A DNA stretch of 46,649 nt from Pseudomonadota bacterium. GTDB taxonomy: Bacteria; Desulfobacterota; Desulfobacteria; Desulfobacterales; Desulfobacteraceae. The translations under genes were made by a program, and so were the position numbers. Position 1 is the stretch's first letter. Each line of letters opens with the position of its first letter. Shown here one piece after another: positions 1 to 8,306 of this stretch. The notes under the pieces were generated by a model. It searched no databases, was not told the DNA's origin, and saw nothing but the letters and a program-made list of their open reading frames with translations. The DNA lies in the NCBI GenBank assembly GCA_018821715.1, contig JAHJLN010000430.1, forward strand, positions 1 through 46,649, given 5' to 3'.

Positions 1-1
1 A

Positions 2-2083
2 GCCCTTTATACCCGATCCCTTGAAACTGCTTTGAGCCGTTCAAAGACACAGTTTCACACCATTGATCTTTATGAAGCAAGTTCCACCGGGATAAGACAA
101 AATGATGCAACTGAAACCAATGTATTAAATTCGCTTTGTAGAAAAGACACCGGTCAAGCCCATTGTCATGTCACATCAAGTACCTGGGTCATTGGAAACA
201 CCAGGACTGCATCTGCGTTATTTTCCGTTATCAAGACTGCGCTGTGCCTCCATTACAGGTTGCTGCCTTCAAACAATACACTTCCTTCTGGTTTCAAAAA
301 CCTTGATAAAAACAGATTTTGCTTTATTGACGCTCCTGCTCATTGGAAAAAACAAACCGGGCAAACGACAAGAAAAGCCTGTGTTGCATCCCTCACCATG
401 GATGGTGCCTGTGCCCATGTCATCCTTGAAGAGGAACGGCATCAAAATAAACAGGCGCATGCTGTTTATTTTTCTGATGAAAAAAATCCAGGGGATGTGC
501 TTAAAACCAATTCAAATAAAGATGTTATCCTGAAAACCAATCCACGTCAGATTTCTAAAGAAACAATCCAGGAAATCCAAAATCAACTTGATATTAATAG
601 ACCTGAACTTCTTTGCAAAGAAGCGCTGATATGCAATTTTGAAGGTCTGCCTGCTTTTGACCCAGGCTTGATTGCCAAAGGCACTTTTGCCACAACCAGT
701 GCCCATGAAAAATTTCTTGAGTTTTCACAGGAAAACATGCGGCTTTATGAAAAACAATTTAAAACCCTGACCCGACTTGCAGAAAACCTTATACAAACTA
801 CAGACAAACAGATCCCCCCGGGCATGGCAAATCCTGACAGGGATCTTGAACCAGACCCTCCTGCACCTGCAACGACCCCCCTTCTGGACAGAAACCAGTG
901 CCTTGAGTTTGCAGTTGGAAAAGCCGGAAATGTCCTTGGAAAAAAATTTGATATTATTGATACCTATCCTGTCAGGGTAAGGCTGCCGGCAGAACCATTG
1001 ATGCTGGTGGACAGGATCATGGATATTCAAGGAGAGATGCTGTCTTTTTCTTCCGGTAAAATTATCACCCAGCATGATGTAAAAGAAAATGCCTGGTATC
1101 TGGACGGTGGTAAGGCCCCTGTCTCCATTTCCATTGAAGCCGGCCAGGCAGATCTGTTTTTATGCGCCTGGTTGGGGATTGACCATGTGATCAAAGGCAC
1201 CAGAAAATACAGGCTGCTGGATGCAAAGGTCACGTTTCACAGATCTTTGCCACAGCCGGGAGAAACCATTGAATACCACATTGAAATTGACCGGTTTTTA
1301 AAACAGGCAGATGTATACCTGTTCTTTTTCCATTATAAGGGGTATATTAATGACCAGTTGCTGATTTCAATGCGGGACGGGTGTGCGGGTTTTTTTACGG
1401 ATCAAGAGGTTGAAAATTCAGGCGGTATCATTCTAAAAACCCAAGATTTAAAAAAAACAGCCCCAAAATTTAAATTTTCCCCCTTTGTTCCGGTTACAAA
1501 AACAAGTTTTTGTGATGAAAAGATAGAAGCCTTAAGACACGGCAATATAAAAGCCGCATTTGGAAACAGTTTTTCCCATGTGACGCTTGGAAAAAAGCTG
1601 ATCCTTCCCGGAGGAAGGATGCATCTTGTAGACAGGGTGCTTGAATTTGATCCGCAGGGTGGACGGTTCGGACTCGGGTCGATAATTGCCGAAGCTGACA
1701 TCCACCCGGATGACTGGTTTTTGATCTGCCATTTTATTGGTGACCGTGTCATGCCGGGCACCCTGATGTATGAATGCTGTGCCCATGCCTTAAGAATTTT
1801 TACCCAGAGGATGGGCTGGATCAGCGACCGGGATGATGTTTTTTATGATGTTGTGCCAAACAATGAGAGTGATTTAAAATGCCGTGGACCTGTGACACCC
1901 GAGACAAAAAAAGCACGGTATGAAATCGAGATAAAAGAAATGGGATATGCTCCTGAACCTTATGTTATCGCCGATGCTCACATGTTTTCCGATGCGCTGA
2001 GAATTGTTCTATACAAAAACATGGGAATGAAAATCAAGGGCCTGACAAAACAGGATTTGGAATCTTTTTGGAGAAAACAATGA
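2..2083 (+). CDS. Pfa-type (PfaC-like) synthase subunit, 3' part: KS/CLF remnant plus two FabA-like dehydratase domains
   Basis: The frame is open to the left edge, so only the last ~693 residues are seen. The first ~130 residues are the C-terminal end of a ketosynthase-fold domain. The stretch SSTGIRQNDATE sits where active ketosynthases have HGTGT..GD..E, so the His is missing and this is probably a chain-length-factor-like domain. After a linker come two FabA-type hot-dog domains. The first is at about nt 950-1410 (VRLPAEPLMLVDRI, QHDV, EAGQADLFL). The second is at about nt 1560-2060 (GGRMHLVDRV, CHFIGDRVMPGTLMYE). This KS-CLF-DH-DH order is that of PfaC in polyunsaturated or 'secondary' lipid synthases. 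The stop TGA overlaps the oleA ATG, so the two are translationally coupled. The family is clear; the lipid product is not. Confidence 0.85.
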   Translation, partial: ALYTRSLETALSRSKTQFHTIDLYEASSTGIRQNDATETNVLNSLCRKDTGQAHCHVTSSTWVIGNTRTASALFSVIKTALCLHYRLLPSNNTLPSGFKNLDKNRFCFIDAPAHWKKQTGQTTRKACVASLTMDGACAHVILEEERHQNKQAHAVYFSDEKNPGDVLKTNSNKDVILKTNPRQISKETIQEIQNQLDINRPELLCKEALICNFEGLPAFDPGLIAKGTFATTSAHEKFLEFSQENMRLYEKQFKTLTRLAENLIQTTDKQIPPGMANPDRDLEPDPPAPATTPLLDRNQCLEFAVGKAGNVLGKKFDIIDTYPVRVRLPAEPLMLVDRIMDIQGEMLSFSSGKIITQHDVKENAWYLDGGKAPVSISIEAGQADLFLCAWLGIDHVIKGTRKYRLLDAKVTFHRSLPQPGETIEYHIEIDRFLKQADVYLFFFHYKGYINDQLLISMRDGCAGFFTDQEVENSGGIILKTQDLKKTAPKFKFSPFVPVTKTSFCDEKIEALRHGNIKAAFGNSFSHVTLGKKLILPGGRMHLVDRVLEFDPQGGRFGLGSIIAEADIHPDDWFLICHFIGDRVMPGTLMYECCAHALRIFTQRMGWISDRDDVFYDVVPNNESDLKCRGPVTPETKKARYEIEIKEMGYAPEPYVIADAHMFSDALRIVLYKNMGMKIKGLTKQDLESFWRKQ

Positions 2084-3132
2084 GATATTCAAAAGTATTT
2101 ATAGAATCATTTGGCTATGAACTTGCCCCCAATGTGGTGACATCGGATGATTTGGAAAAAAAACTGGCACCTTTTTTCAAGGAGATGGGCTTTGAACAAG
2201 GACAGCTTGTAGCATTGACCGGTATCAAGGAAAGAAGATACTGGGATAAAGATCACACCCTTGCAGAACATGCCGCTGTTGCCGGACAAAGAGCCCTTGA
2301 TGAAGCCGACATCTCCCCGGATCAGATCGGTGCTCTTGTTTATTGCGGCGTGGGCCAGGATGGATTTGAACCCGCCACCTCCTGTTCTGTTGCCCATCGG
2401 TTGCATCTTGGAAAAGATGCCCATATTTATGATGTTAAAAGTGCCTGTTTAGGAATGATAACCGGAATCGTCACTGTGGCCAATGAAATAGAACTTGGTA
2501 ATATTAATGCAGGCCTTGTGGTCTCCTGTGAAACCGCCAGACAAATTGTTGATTCAACCATTGATGAAATCATTGCCCACAGCAGCCTTGAATTTTATAA
2601 AGATGCCATTGCAACAATGACTGGCGGTTCAGGAGCTGCTGCCGTTCTGTTAACCAATGGAACCATTGGCAACCCGGATAACCGGAAACATGCCCTTAAA
2701 GGCGGGGTGGTAAAAAATGCCATTGAACATCACGGGCTCTGCCACTGGGGATTTGAACAAAAAGGAATGCCCACTGATTCGAAAGTCATCATGAGAACTC
2801 AGGCCCAGGGAGTTCTTGAACACGGCCTTGACCTTGCCCGAAAAACCTTTAATGCATTTAAAAAAGAATTTAACCTTCCCCAGGGTAAGCCCGATAAATT
2901 TATCGGTCATCAGGTAGGAGCGCTGCACCACCAGAAATTTTACCGGGCATTGAACGAGGATATAAAAAAAGACTTTTGTACCTTTCCATTTCTTGGCAAC
3001 ATCGGAACGGTTTCACTTCCCATCTCAGCCGCAATTGCGGATGAAAGAGGCTTTCTTAACCCCGGTGATTTTGTTGCCTTTATCGGTGTCGGATCAGGAC
3101 TGAACTGCTATATTTTAGGTGTTGAATGGTAG
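2080..3132 (+). CDS. oleA: OleA, acyl-CoA head-to-head condensing enzyme (thiolase superfamily, KAS III-like)
   Basis: OleA joins two fatty acyl thioesters by a non-decarboxylative Claisen condensation to a 2-alkyl-3-ketoacid, the first step of long-chain olefin synthesis. About 350 residues. The nucleophile Cys lies in KSACLGM (residue ~123), His in GHQVGALHH (~277) and Asn in FLGNIGT (~307). Glu in GFEPATSC (~97) lies 26 residues before the Cys, as in characterised OleA (Glu117/Cys143 in Xanthomonas). I chose the ATG at 2080 because GGAG stands 6 bases before it and it forms an ATGA overlap with the upstream synthase gene; a TTG at 2068 is an alternative. The product would pass to OleD, OleC and OleB. 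FabH or HMG-CoA synthase-like alternatives fit less well given the oleB and oleC neighbours. Confidence 0.88.
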   Translation: MRYSKVFIESFGYELAPNVVTSDDLEKKLAPFFKEMGFEQGQLVALTGIKERRYWDKDHTLAEHAAVAGQRALDEADISPDQIGALVYCGVGQDGFEPATSCSVAHRLHLGKDAHIYDVKSACLGMITGIVTVANEIELGNINAGLVVSCETARQIVDSTIDEIIAHSSLEFYKDAIATMTGGSGAAAVLLTNGTIGNPDNRKHALKGGVVKNAIEHHGLCHWGFEQKGMPTDSKVIMRTQAQGVLEHGLDLARKTFNAFKKEFNLPQGKPDKFIGHQVGALHHQKFYRALNEDIKKDFCTFPFLGNIGTVSLPISAAIADERGFLNPGDFVAFIGVGSGLNCYILGVEW

Positions 3133-4040
3133 AAAAACAATTTAATGACAAACTGACCTCCACAAAAGAGTTTGAACATCTCTATCCCTTTGATTCCAAT
3201 TTTACAAATGTGAATGGAAACACCCTTCACTATATTGACAAAGGAAAAGGAAAACCTGTTCTGATGATTCATGGTAACCCCACCTGGTCATTTTACTACC
3301 GGCACTTGATACAGACCCTTTCAAAAAATTTTCGTGCCATTGCACCGGACCATATCGGATGCGGATTTTCTGATAAACCAAATGCAAAAACATATCCGTA
3401 TACCCTTGAATCCAGGATTAAAGACATAGATTGCCTGATCAATCATTTGAACCTTAATGAAAAAATCAGCCTGATTCTCCACGACTGGGGCGGTATGATC
3501 GGTCTTGCATGGGCCGTCGACCACCTTGATAGAATCGATAAAATTGTTATTACCAATACTTCAGGATTTTTTTTACCAAAGAAAAAACAATTTCCCTTTC
3601 TCTTATGGCTTATCAAGTATATCCGGTTTTTTGCTATCCCTGCAGTGCTTGGGCTCAATGCGTTTGCCAAAGGCGCCCTCTATCTTGGCAGTGAAAAAAC
3701 ATTGGCTCCAAATGTCAAAAAAGGTCTTGTTGAACCTTATAATTCCTGGAAAAACAGGATCGCCACCTTAAAATTTGTCCAGGACATACCGATAAGTGAA
3801 AAAGATCAAAGTTATGCAATCGTTGATCATGTAGATCAACAGCTTAACCAGCTTGATGAATCCGATCTGATGTTTTTATGGGGGGCAAAAGATTTTGTTT
3901 TTGATCTGACATTTTTAAATGAGTTTAAGTCAAGGTTTCCAAGAGCCGCCACCCATGTTTTCCATGATGCAGGTCATTACCTCTTTGAGGATAAGCCTGA
4001 AGAAACAAGCCATCTGATCGCGTCTTTTTTTAATAAATAA
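3126..4040 (+). CDS. oleB: OleB, alpha/beta hydrolase (beta-lactone decarboxylase of olefin synthesis)
   Basis: 304 residues with the haloalkane-dehalogenase-like fold typical of OleB, which decarboxylates the beta-lactone made by OleC to give the cis-olefin. Visible motifs are the oxyanion region IHGNPTWSFYYR (~49-59), the nucleophile Asp in LILHDWGGMIG (~120), an acidic residue in FLWGAKDFVFD (~256/260) and the catalytic His in FHDAGHYLFEDKP (~284). The nucleophile is Asp rather than Ser, which separates it from ordinary esterases. The start ATG lies inside the last codons of oleA (7-nt overlap), with AGGTG six bases before it. Dehalogenase or epoxide hydrolase activity cannot be excluded from sequence alone, but the position between oleA and oleC decides the call. 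Confidence 0.85.
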   Translation: MVEKQFNDKLTSTKEFEHLYPFDSNFTNVNGNTLHYIDKGKGKPVLMIHGNPTWSFYYRHLIQTLSKNFRAIAPDHIGCGFSDKPNAKTYPYTLESRIKDIDCLINHLNLNEKISLILHDWGGMIGLAWAVDHLDRIDKIVITNTSGFFLPKKKQFPFLLWLIKYIRFFAIPAVLGLNAFAKGALYLGSEKTLAPNVKKGLVEPYNSWKNRIATLKFVQDIPISEKDQSYAIVDHVDQQLNQLDESDLMFLWGAKDFVFDLTFLNEFKSRFPRAATHVFHDAGHYLFEDKPEETSHLIASFFNK

Positions 4041-4090
4041 GACGATTCTTTGTTTTGACATTTAGCTATCGCTTGGGGTAAAAAGCAATC

Positions 4091-4867
4091 ATGCTTGGAT
4101 TTGGAAAAAAAAAGAAAAAAGAAAATGAAAAAGGGGAAAAAGACTCCCTTAAAAAGGATTTGCCTGAAAGCCCGGACAAGGACAAAGGTAAGGGTAAAGA
4201 CAAAGGTAAGGGTAAAGACAAAGATAAGGACAAACCTGATCCTCAGGATTCATCTGAAAAAAAGATACCTGAAAAAAAGAAAAGAAAGCTGTTTTCAAAA
4301 GAGCTTGTTTTTATTTTCCTGCTTGTGCTTATAGCGCTTGGGGCATCTTCCTATGTGGTGTATACGTTTTATTTTGCCCCCAAAAACCCTGAGACACTTA
4401 AAGCCACCTATAAAAAAATTGAGCTTAAGCATATCAACCTTCCCGAAGAGATGATAAAGTTCAGCTTTGATTATTTCCCTGATCTTTATGTCGCCATGAT
4501 CACCTTTAATAAAGAAATGGATTTGTTTGACAAGGAAATTGAAAGAATTGATGCCATTGCCCAAAAATATCCGGATCAACAAAAAATAGCAGATAAAGAA
4601 AAAAAAGCCTGGGAAAAAGCAAAAAATGCCCTGGAAAAAGCCTTTTTAAAAATTGAAAAACCCGTTAAAGAAACCTATGTTCTTTTGCGGGTGAACAAAG
4701 AGCAGGGGCTGTCTCAAATCCAAACAAAAAACAAGGAACTGACTGAGCTTGCCCTGACGGCTTTAACACCTGCACAGGAGATGACCCAAAAACTAAAATC
4801 AACCCAAGAGGTTCCTGAAGGGGTCATCCAAGGAACCATTTACAAACTCAAAAAGAAATTTTTATGA
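4091..4867 (+). CDS. Unknown single-pass membrane protein with Lys/Asp-rich cytoplasmic tail, inside the ole operon
   Basis: 258 residues; I do not recognise a family. Residues 1-70 are extremely basic/acidic and carry repeated KDKGKG units, with no hydrophobic stretch. Residues ~72-95 form one transmembrane helix (LVFIFLLVLIALGASSYVV). The rest is charged, probably helical and likely outside the cytoplasmic membrane, ending KKKFL. It sits 50 bases after oleB, and its stop overlaps the oleC ATG (ATGA), so it is co-translated with the pathway enzymes. The context suggests a membrane anchor or scaffold for the Ole assembly, or a product-handling protein; that is inference. Low-complexity repeats may make it hard to align with homologues. 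Confidence 0.75.
   Translation: MLGFGKKKKKENEKGEKDSLKKDLPESPDKDKGKGKDKGKGKDKDKDKPDPQDSSEKKIPEKKKRKLFSKELVFIFLLVLIALGASSYVVYTFYFAPKNPETLKATYKKIELKHINLPEEMIKFSFDYFPDLYVAMITFNKEMDLFDKEIERIDAIAQKYPDQQKIADKEKKAWEKAKNALEKAFLKIEKPVKETYVLLRVNKEQGLSQIQTKNKELTELALTALTPAQEMTQKLKSTQEVPEGVIQGTIYKLKKKFL
4181..4234 (+). repeat. 18-bp in-frame tandem repeat encoding DKGKGK
   Basis: The unit GACAAAGGTAAGGGTAAA occurs twice without change (4181-4198 and 4199-4216) and is followed by a degenerate third copy. It encodes the basic/acidic low-complexity tail of the membrane protein in the ole operon and could expand or contract by slippage. Confidence 0.8.
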
Positions 4868-6513
4868 CGATCTATACAAATATCTCGCTTGGCCTTAAAA
4901 AAACACAGGAAAAATATCCTTACAAAAGAGCAGTGGTTTATCCTGTCGGAAGAGACAAAAACCACAGGGTTCTTTACAGCCAGATGACATTTACCCAGCT
5001 TGAAAGAGAATCGGATAAGCTTGCTTTTGGCCTTGAAAGGATCGGCATTATCAGGGGAACCCGAACCATTTTAATGGTACCACCCGGCATGGATTTTTTT
5101 ATCACCATCTTTGCCATGTTTAAGGTGGGGGCTGTGCCGGTTGTTGTTGATCCTGGGATGGGCATTGAAAGGATGCTTCAATGCCTGCAGCAGGGAAAGC
5201 CCAGAGCCTTTATCGGTATTGAAAAAGCGCATCTTTTACGAAAACTGAAACCCGGTTTTTTTAAGTCTGTAAAACAGTGGGTTACCGTTGGCAAACGGTG
5301 GTTCTGGGGCGGGTATACCCTTGACCAGCTCATGACACAGCAGGAGGGTCCCTTTCCAAGAGCTCAGACGACCCGTGATGAAACCGCAGCCATTGTGTTC
5401 ACAACAGGATCAACCGGTCCTGCCAAGGGCGTGGTATATACCCATGGAAACTTTGAGGCCCAGATCAAACAGATCCAGGAACATTTTCAAATTGAACCTG
5501 ATGAAATTGATCTGCCCACGTTTCCTTTGTTCGCCCTTTTTGATCCAATTCTTGGCATGACAGCCGTGATTCCTGACATGGACCCGACCAAACCGGCCCT
5601 TGTCGATCCGACTAAAATCATAGAAGCAGTTGAAAACCATGGGGTCACCAATATGTTTGCCTCCCCTGCCCTTTTAAACCGGGTGGGTAAATACGGCAAA
5701 GAAAACAACATCAAACTGCCCTCTTTAAGGCGGGTGATATCAGCAGGCGCCCCTGTAACCCCTGCCAACATAGAACAGTTTTCAACCCTGCTGTCAGACC
5801 ATGCCCAGATTCACACCCCCTATGGTGCCACGGAATCTGTTCCCATCATCTCCATCGGGTCCAATGAAATCCTTGCTGAAACAAAAAAACTTTCCGAACA
5901 GGGATTCGGCATGTGTATCGGAAGACCCATCTGCGATACCCGGGTTGAGATCATTAATATCAGTGATGATCCCATCACACAGCTCCATGAAAAACTCAAA
6001 GCACCTGAAAAGCAGGTGGGTGAGATAATCGTAAAAGCCGACCTTGTGACAGAACATTATTTTAACAATCGTGAAGCAGATCTTCTGGCCAAAATCCCTG
6101 ACCCGGACGGCAAAGTCTGGCACAGGATGGGAGATCTTGGATGGAAAGATTCAAAGGGTCGGATATGGTTTTGCGGACGAAAAAGCCACCGGGTCATTAC
6201 AAAAGAGGAGACGCTTTTCACAATTCCTGTTGAAGCCATCTTCAATAATCATGAAAAAGTATTCAGAAGCGCTCTTACAGGCGTAGGTCCGATAAAAATG
6301 CAGATACCGGTTATGTTTATCGAGCCGTATTCAAAAATCAACAATGAAAAACTGTTTATTAAAGAACTTTTAACCCTTGCAAAATCAAATCCATTAACGG
6401 CAAAGATAGACCATATCTTTATTGAAAAGGCATTCCCGGTAGACATTCGGCACAACTCAAAAATATTCAGGGAAAAACTTGCAGTTAAAGCAAAAAGAAA
6501 ACTCAATTTATGA
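4864..6513 (+). CDS. oleC: OleC, AMP-ligase-type beta-lactone synthetase
   Basis: 549 residues of the acyl-adenylating (ANL) superfamily. OleC uses ATP to close the 2-alkyl-3-hydroxyacid to a beta-lactone. The P-loop-like motif is AIVFTTGSTGPAKGVVYTH (~170-190). YGATESVP is the adenine motif (~320), GDLGWKDSKGRIWFCGRK the hinge (~425-440), and the C-terminal domain carries KSHRVITKEETLF. The GRK(S/x)H hinge instead of GR.KD fits OleC rather than acyl-CoA synthetases. The start ATG overlaps the stop of the preceding membrane protein; no strong Shine-Dalgarno is seen, so translation probably depends on coupling. No oleD reductase follows; the next gene is convergent. Confidence 0.85.
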   Translation: MTIYTNISLGLKKTQEKYPYKRAVVYPVGRDKNHRVLYSQMTFTQLERESDKLAFGLERIGIIRGTRTILMVPPGMDFFITIFAMFKVGAVPVVVDPGMGIERMLQCLQQGKPRAFIGIEKAHLLRKLKPGFFKSVKQWVTVGKRWFWGGYTLDQLMTQQEGPFPRAQTTRDETAAIVFTTGSTGPAKGVVYTHGNFEAQIKQIQEHFQIEPDEIDLPTFPLFALFDPILGMTAVIPDMDPTKPALVDPTKIIEAVENHGVTNMFASPALLNRVGKYGKENNIKLPSLRRVISAGAPVTPANIEQFSTLLSDHAQIHTPYGATESVPIISIGSNEILAETKKLSEQGFGMCIGRPICDTRVEIINISDDPITQLHEKLKAPEKQVGEIIVKADLVTEHYFNNREADLLAKIPDPDGKVWHRMGDLGWKDSKGRIWFCGRKSHRVITKEETLFTIPVEAIFNNHEKVFRSALTGVGPIKMQIPVMFIEPYSKINNEKLFIKELLTLAKSNPLTAKIDHIFIEKAFPVDIRHNSKIFREKLAVKAKRKLNL

Positions 6514-6545
6514 CAATAGTATAATCTTATAAAATTATTGCATTG

Positions 6546-7844
6546 TTAATCCGGCAGCAGATCATAAAAATACATCATAGCATCTGACCGGGTAATGATG
6601 CCGATGATCTTATCATCTTTCATCACCGGGATACGTCCGATATCGTGTTTCATCATTAATCTTGCAGCTTCTATGGCACTCCTGTTATGGTCGATGGTCA
6701 CGACATTCCTGCTCATGAATGCCTTAATAGGCGATTGCATGTGATTTGACCTTCTGACTTTCTTAAAATCCCTCCTTGAAATCACCCCTACGATATGGTC
6801 ATCTTTATCGACAACCGGCATACCTGTACATCCCATGTCTCTTAAAATCATGACCACCTCTTCTACCTTTGTATCCTCACTGACAGTGACCACAGGATAG
6901 GACATGATATCTGACAATAAAACAGACGAATGCTGATTTCCAGAAATGAGTTCAATCAGCATTTCTTCAATTACATCCGGGTTTACCGCTTTTAACAGAG
7001 CTGACCCGGCCCCTGGGTGTCCACCCCCGCCAACACTTCTCATTAAAAGGCCGATGTTGATTTCATCGACATTGCTTCTGCCGATAACCATGCACTTGTT
7101 TCGTTCAACATCTCTGAAAATTCCAAAGGCAGCGTCCACATTAACAATTTCCCGGTACATCTGAAGAACCATGGCAAGATTCTGAATTCGTCCCTCGACC
7201 TCCATTTTGGAAATACTGATGGAAAACCCGGATAATTCCAATCTTTGGGCTTTCTGTATCATATCAAAGAGGATATCTTTTTGTTTTTTCCCATAGGCCT
7301 GGCGTAAAAAGGTGGAAAGAATATACAGGTCAGCTTTTCTGTCAAGAAGGAACCCTGCGGCATGTGCATCTTCCGATAAAGTTGAGGGAAATGTAAGGTT
7401 GCCTGTATCTTCATACAGTCCTATCAAAAAAAGCGTCGCCTGTATGGGGGTGATCAGCTTTCTTTGTTTTTCAATCTCCTGTACCAGCATGGTAACGGTT
7501 GCCCCGGTTTCTTTGATATTTTTCTGATCGGTTTCAATATCACCTTCGCTATGATGATCCCATATAATAATTTCAAGATCTTTTTTATCTTTCAACGCAT
7601 CCATGTCTTCCAGGCGGTTCCATGAATGGGTGTCAACAACAACAAGTGTATTCACATGCTCATAGGTAATGTCTTTAGGGGAATAAAAATCAAACAAGTC
7701 TTTATGAATGGATAAAAAAGCCTTTAAATTTGCATTAATTGATGTCGGCAAAACAGGTTTGGCACCAGGGTAAAGCAAGGTTGCCGCAACCAGTGATGCC
7801 AGTGCGTCAAAATCCGATCCTTTATGGGTGGTAACAATAATCAT
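6546..7844 (-). CDS. DHH/DHHA1 phosphoesterase with two CBS domains
   Basis: 432 residues. The N-terminal DHH domain shows THKGSDFDALASL, VVDTHSW and IIWDHHSEGD, the metal-binding set of RecJ/NrnA-like phosphoesterases. DHHA1 shows SVGGGGHPGAGSA. Two CBS repeats follow (SYPVVTVSEDTKVEEV and SRNVVTIDHNRSAIEA), which normally bind adenine nucleotides. This DHH-CBS-CBS order matches the front half of long deltaproteobacterial A-adding tRNA nucleotidyltransferases, but the nucleotidyltransferase half is absent and the protein stops after the second CBS domain. Likely substrates are small phosphodiesters or nanoRNA. I chose the ATG at 7844, preceded by GATGAGG at correct spacing, over a TTG 45 bases upstream. 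It is convergent with oleC. Confidence 0.8.
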   Translation of the reverse strand: MIIVTTHKGSDFDALASLVAATLLYPGAKPVLPTSINANLKAFLSIHKDLFDFYSPKDITYEHVNTLVVVDTHSWNRLEDMDALKDKKDLEIIIWDHHSEGDIETDQKNIKETGATVTMLVQEIEKQRKLITPIQATLFLIGLYEDTGNLTFPSTLSEDAHAAGFLLDRKADLYILSTFLRQAYGKKQKDILFDMIQKAQRLELSGFSISISKMEVEGRIQNLAMVLQMYREIVNVDAAFGIFRDVERNKCMVIGRSNVDEINIGLLMRSVGGGGHPGAGSALLKAVNPDVIEEMLIELISGNQHSSVLLSDIMSYPVVTVSEDTKVEEVVMILRDMGCTGMPVVDKDDHIVGVISRRDFKKVRRSNHMQSPIKAFMSRNVVTIDHNRSAIEAARLMMKHDIGRIPVMKDDKIIGIITRSDAMMYFYDLLPD

Positions 7845-7993
7845 GTGTGCCTCATCTTTATGGATATCCTTTTGATGAACCGTATTCAAGATTTGTATTC
7901 AATCCTCAATCACAATCCTTTTTTGAACATTATCATAATGAGCATCTATCCAAAAGATGTTTTTTAAAAGAAAACCTGCAATAACAAATATTC

Positions 7994-8024
7994 TTGACAA
8001 GTGTTTTTATTTACATACTTTAAT
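7994..8024 (+). promoter_or_regulatory. Possible sigma70 promoter before the 72-aa hypothetical gene
   Basis: A perfect TTGACA (7994-7999) is followed by AT-rich DNA. The best -10 choices are weak: TACTTT at 16-base spacing or TTTAAT at 19. It lies 30-60 bases before the start at 8055. The -10 box is uncertain. Confidence 0.35.
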
Positions 8025-8054
8025 CAGTATATAAAACTTACGAGGTGACCTGCC

Positions 8055-8273
8055 ATGCCTAAAAAGAAAATAGTCGACCTGGCCCAGTACCGACAAGAAA
8101 AAGCACAAACAGATAAGAATTTTGACCCCTCCAATAAGGATGACCTGTCATTTGAAGAAAAATTGCAAAAGTTTATTCATAGACCGCTTGGTGAAACCGG
8201 CTCGAAAAACGAATTGATTACAATTTTTGAGGAAGAACAGCTTAAAAAAGACAGGGAAGATGATGAGGGCTGA
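8055..8273 (+). CDS. Small charged hypothetical protein (72 aa)
   Basis: The ATG follows GAGGTGACC at good spacing, so I take this as a real gene. The product is short, soluble and highly charged (KKKIVDLAQYRQEKAQ at the N terminus, EEEQLKKDREDDEG at the end), with no signal peptide, membrane segment or cysteine. It stands alone between the divergent DHH-CBS gene and the convergent selenoprotein gene. I do not recognise the family and propose no function. Confidence 0.65.
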   Translation: MPKKKIVDLAQYRQEKAQTDKNFDPSNKDDLSFEEKLQKFIHRPLGETGSKNELITIFEEEQLKKDREDDEG

Positions 8274-8306
8274 ATTGGAAAAGGGTCAAGTGCAGACCCT
8301 GAAACA

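Noticed and set aside
725-1075. Numerous antisense open frames over the Pfa, acnA, fusA and other genes
   Set aside because: They lack ribosome-binding sites and family similarity, and lie wholly over strongly supported genes; they are shadows.
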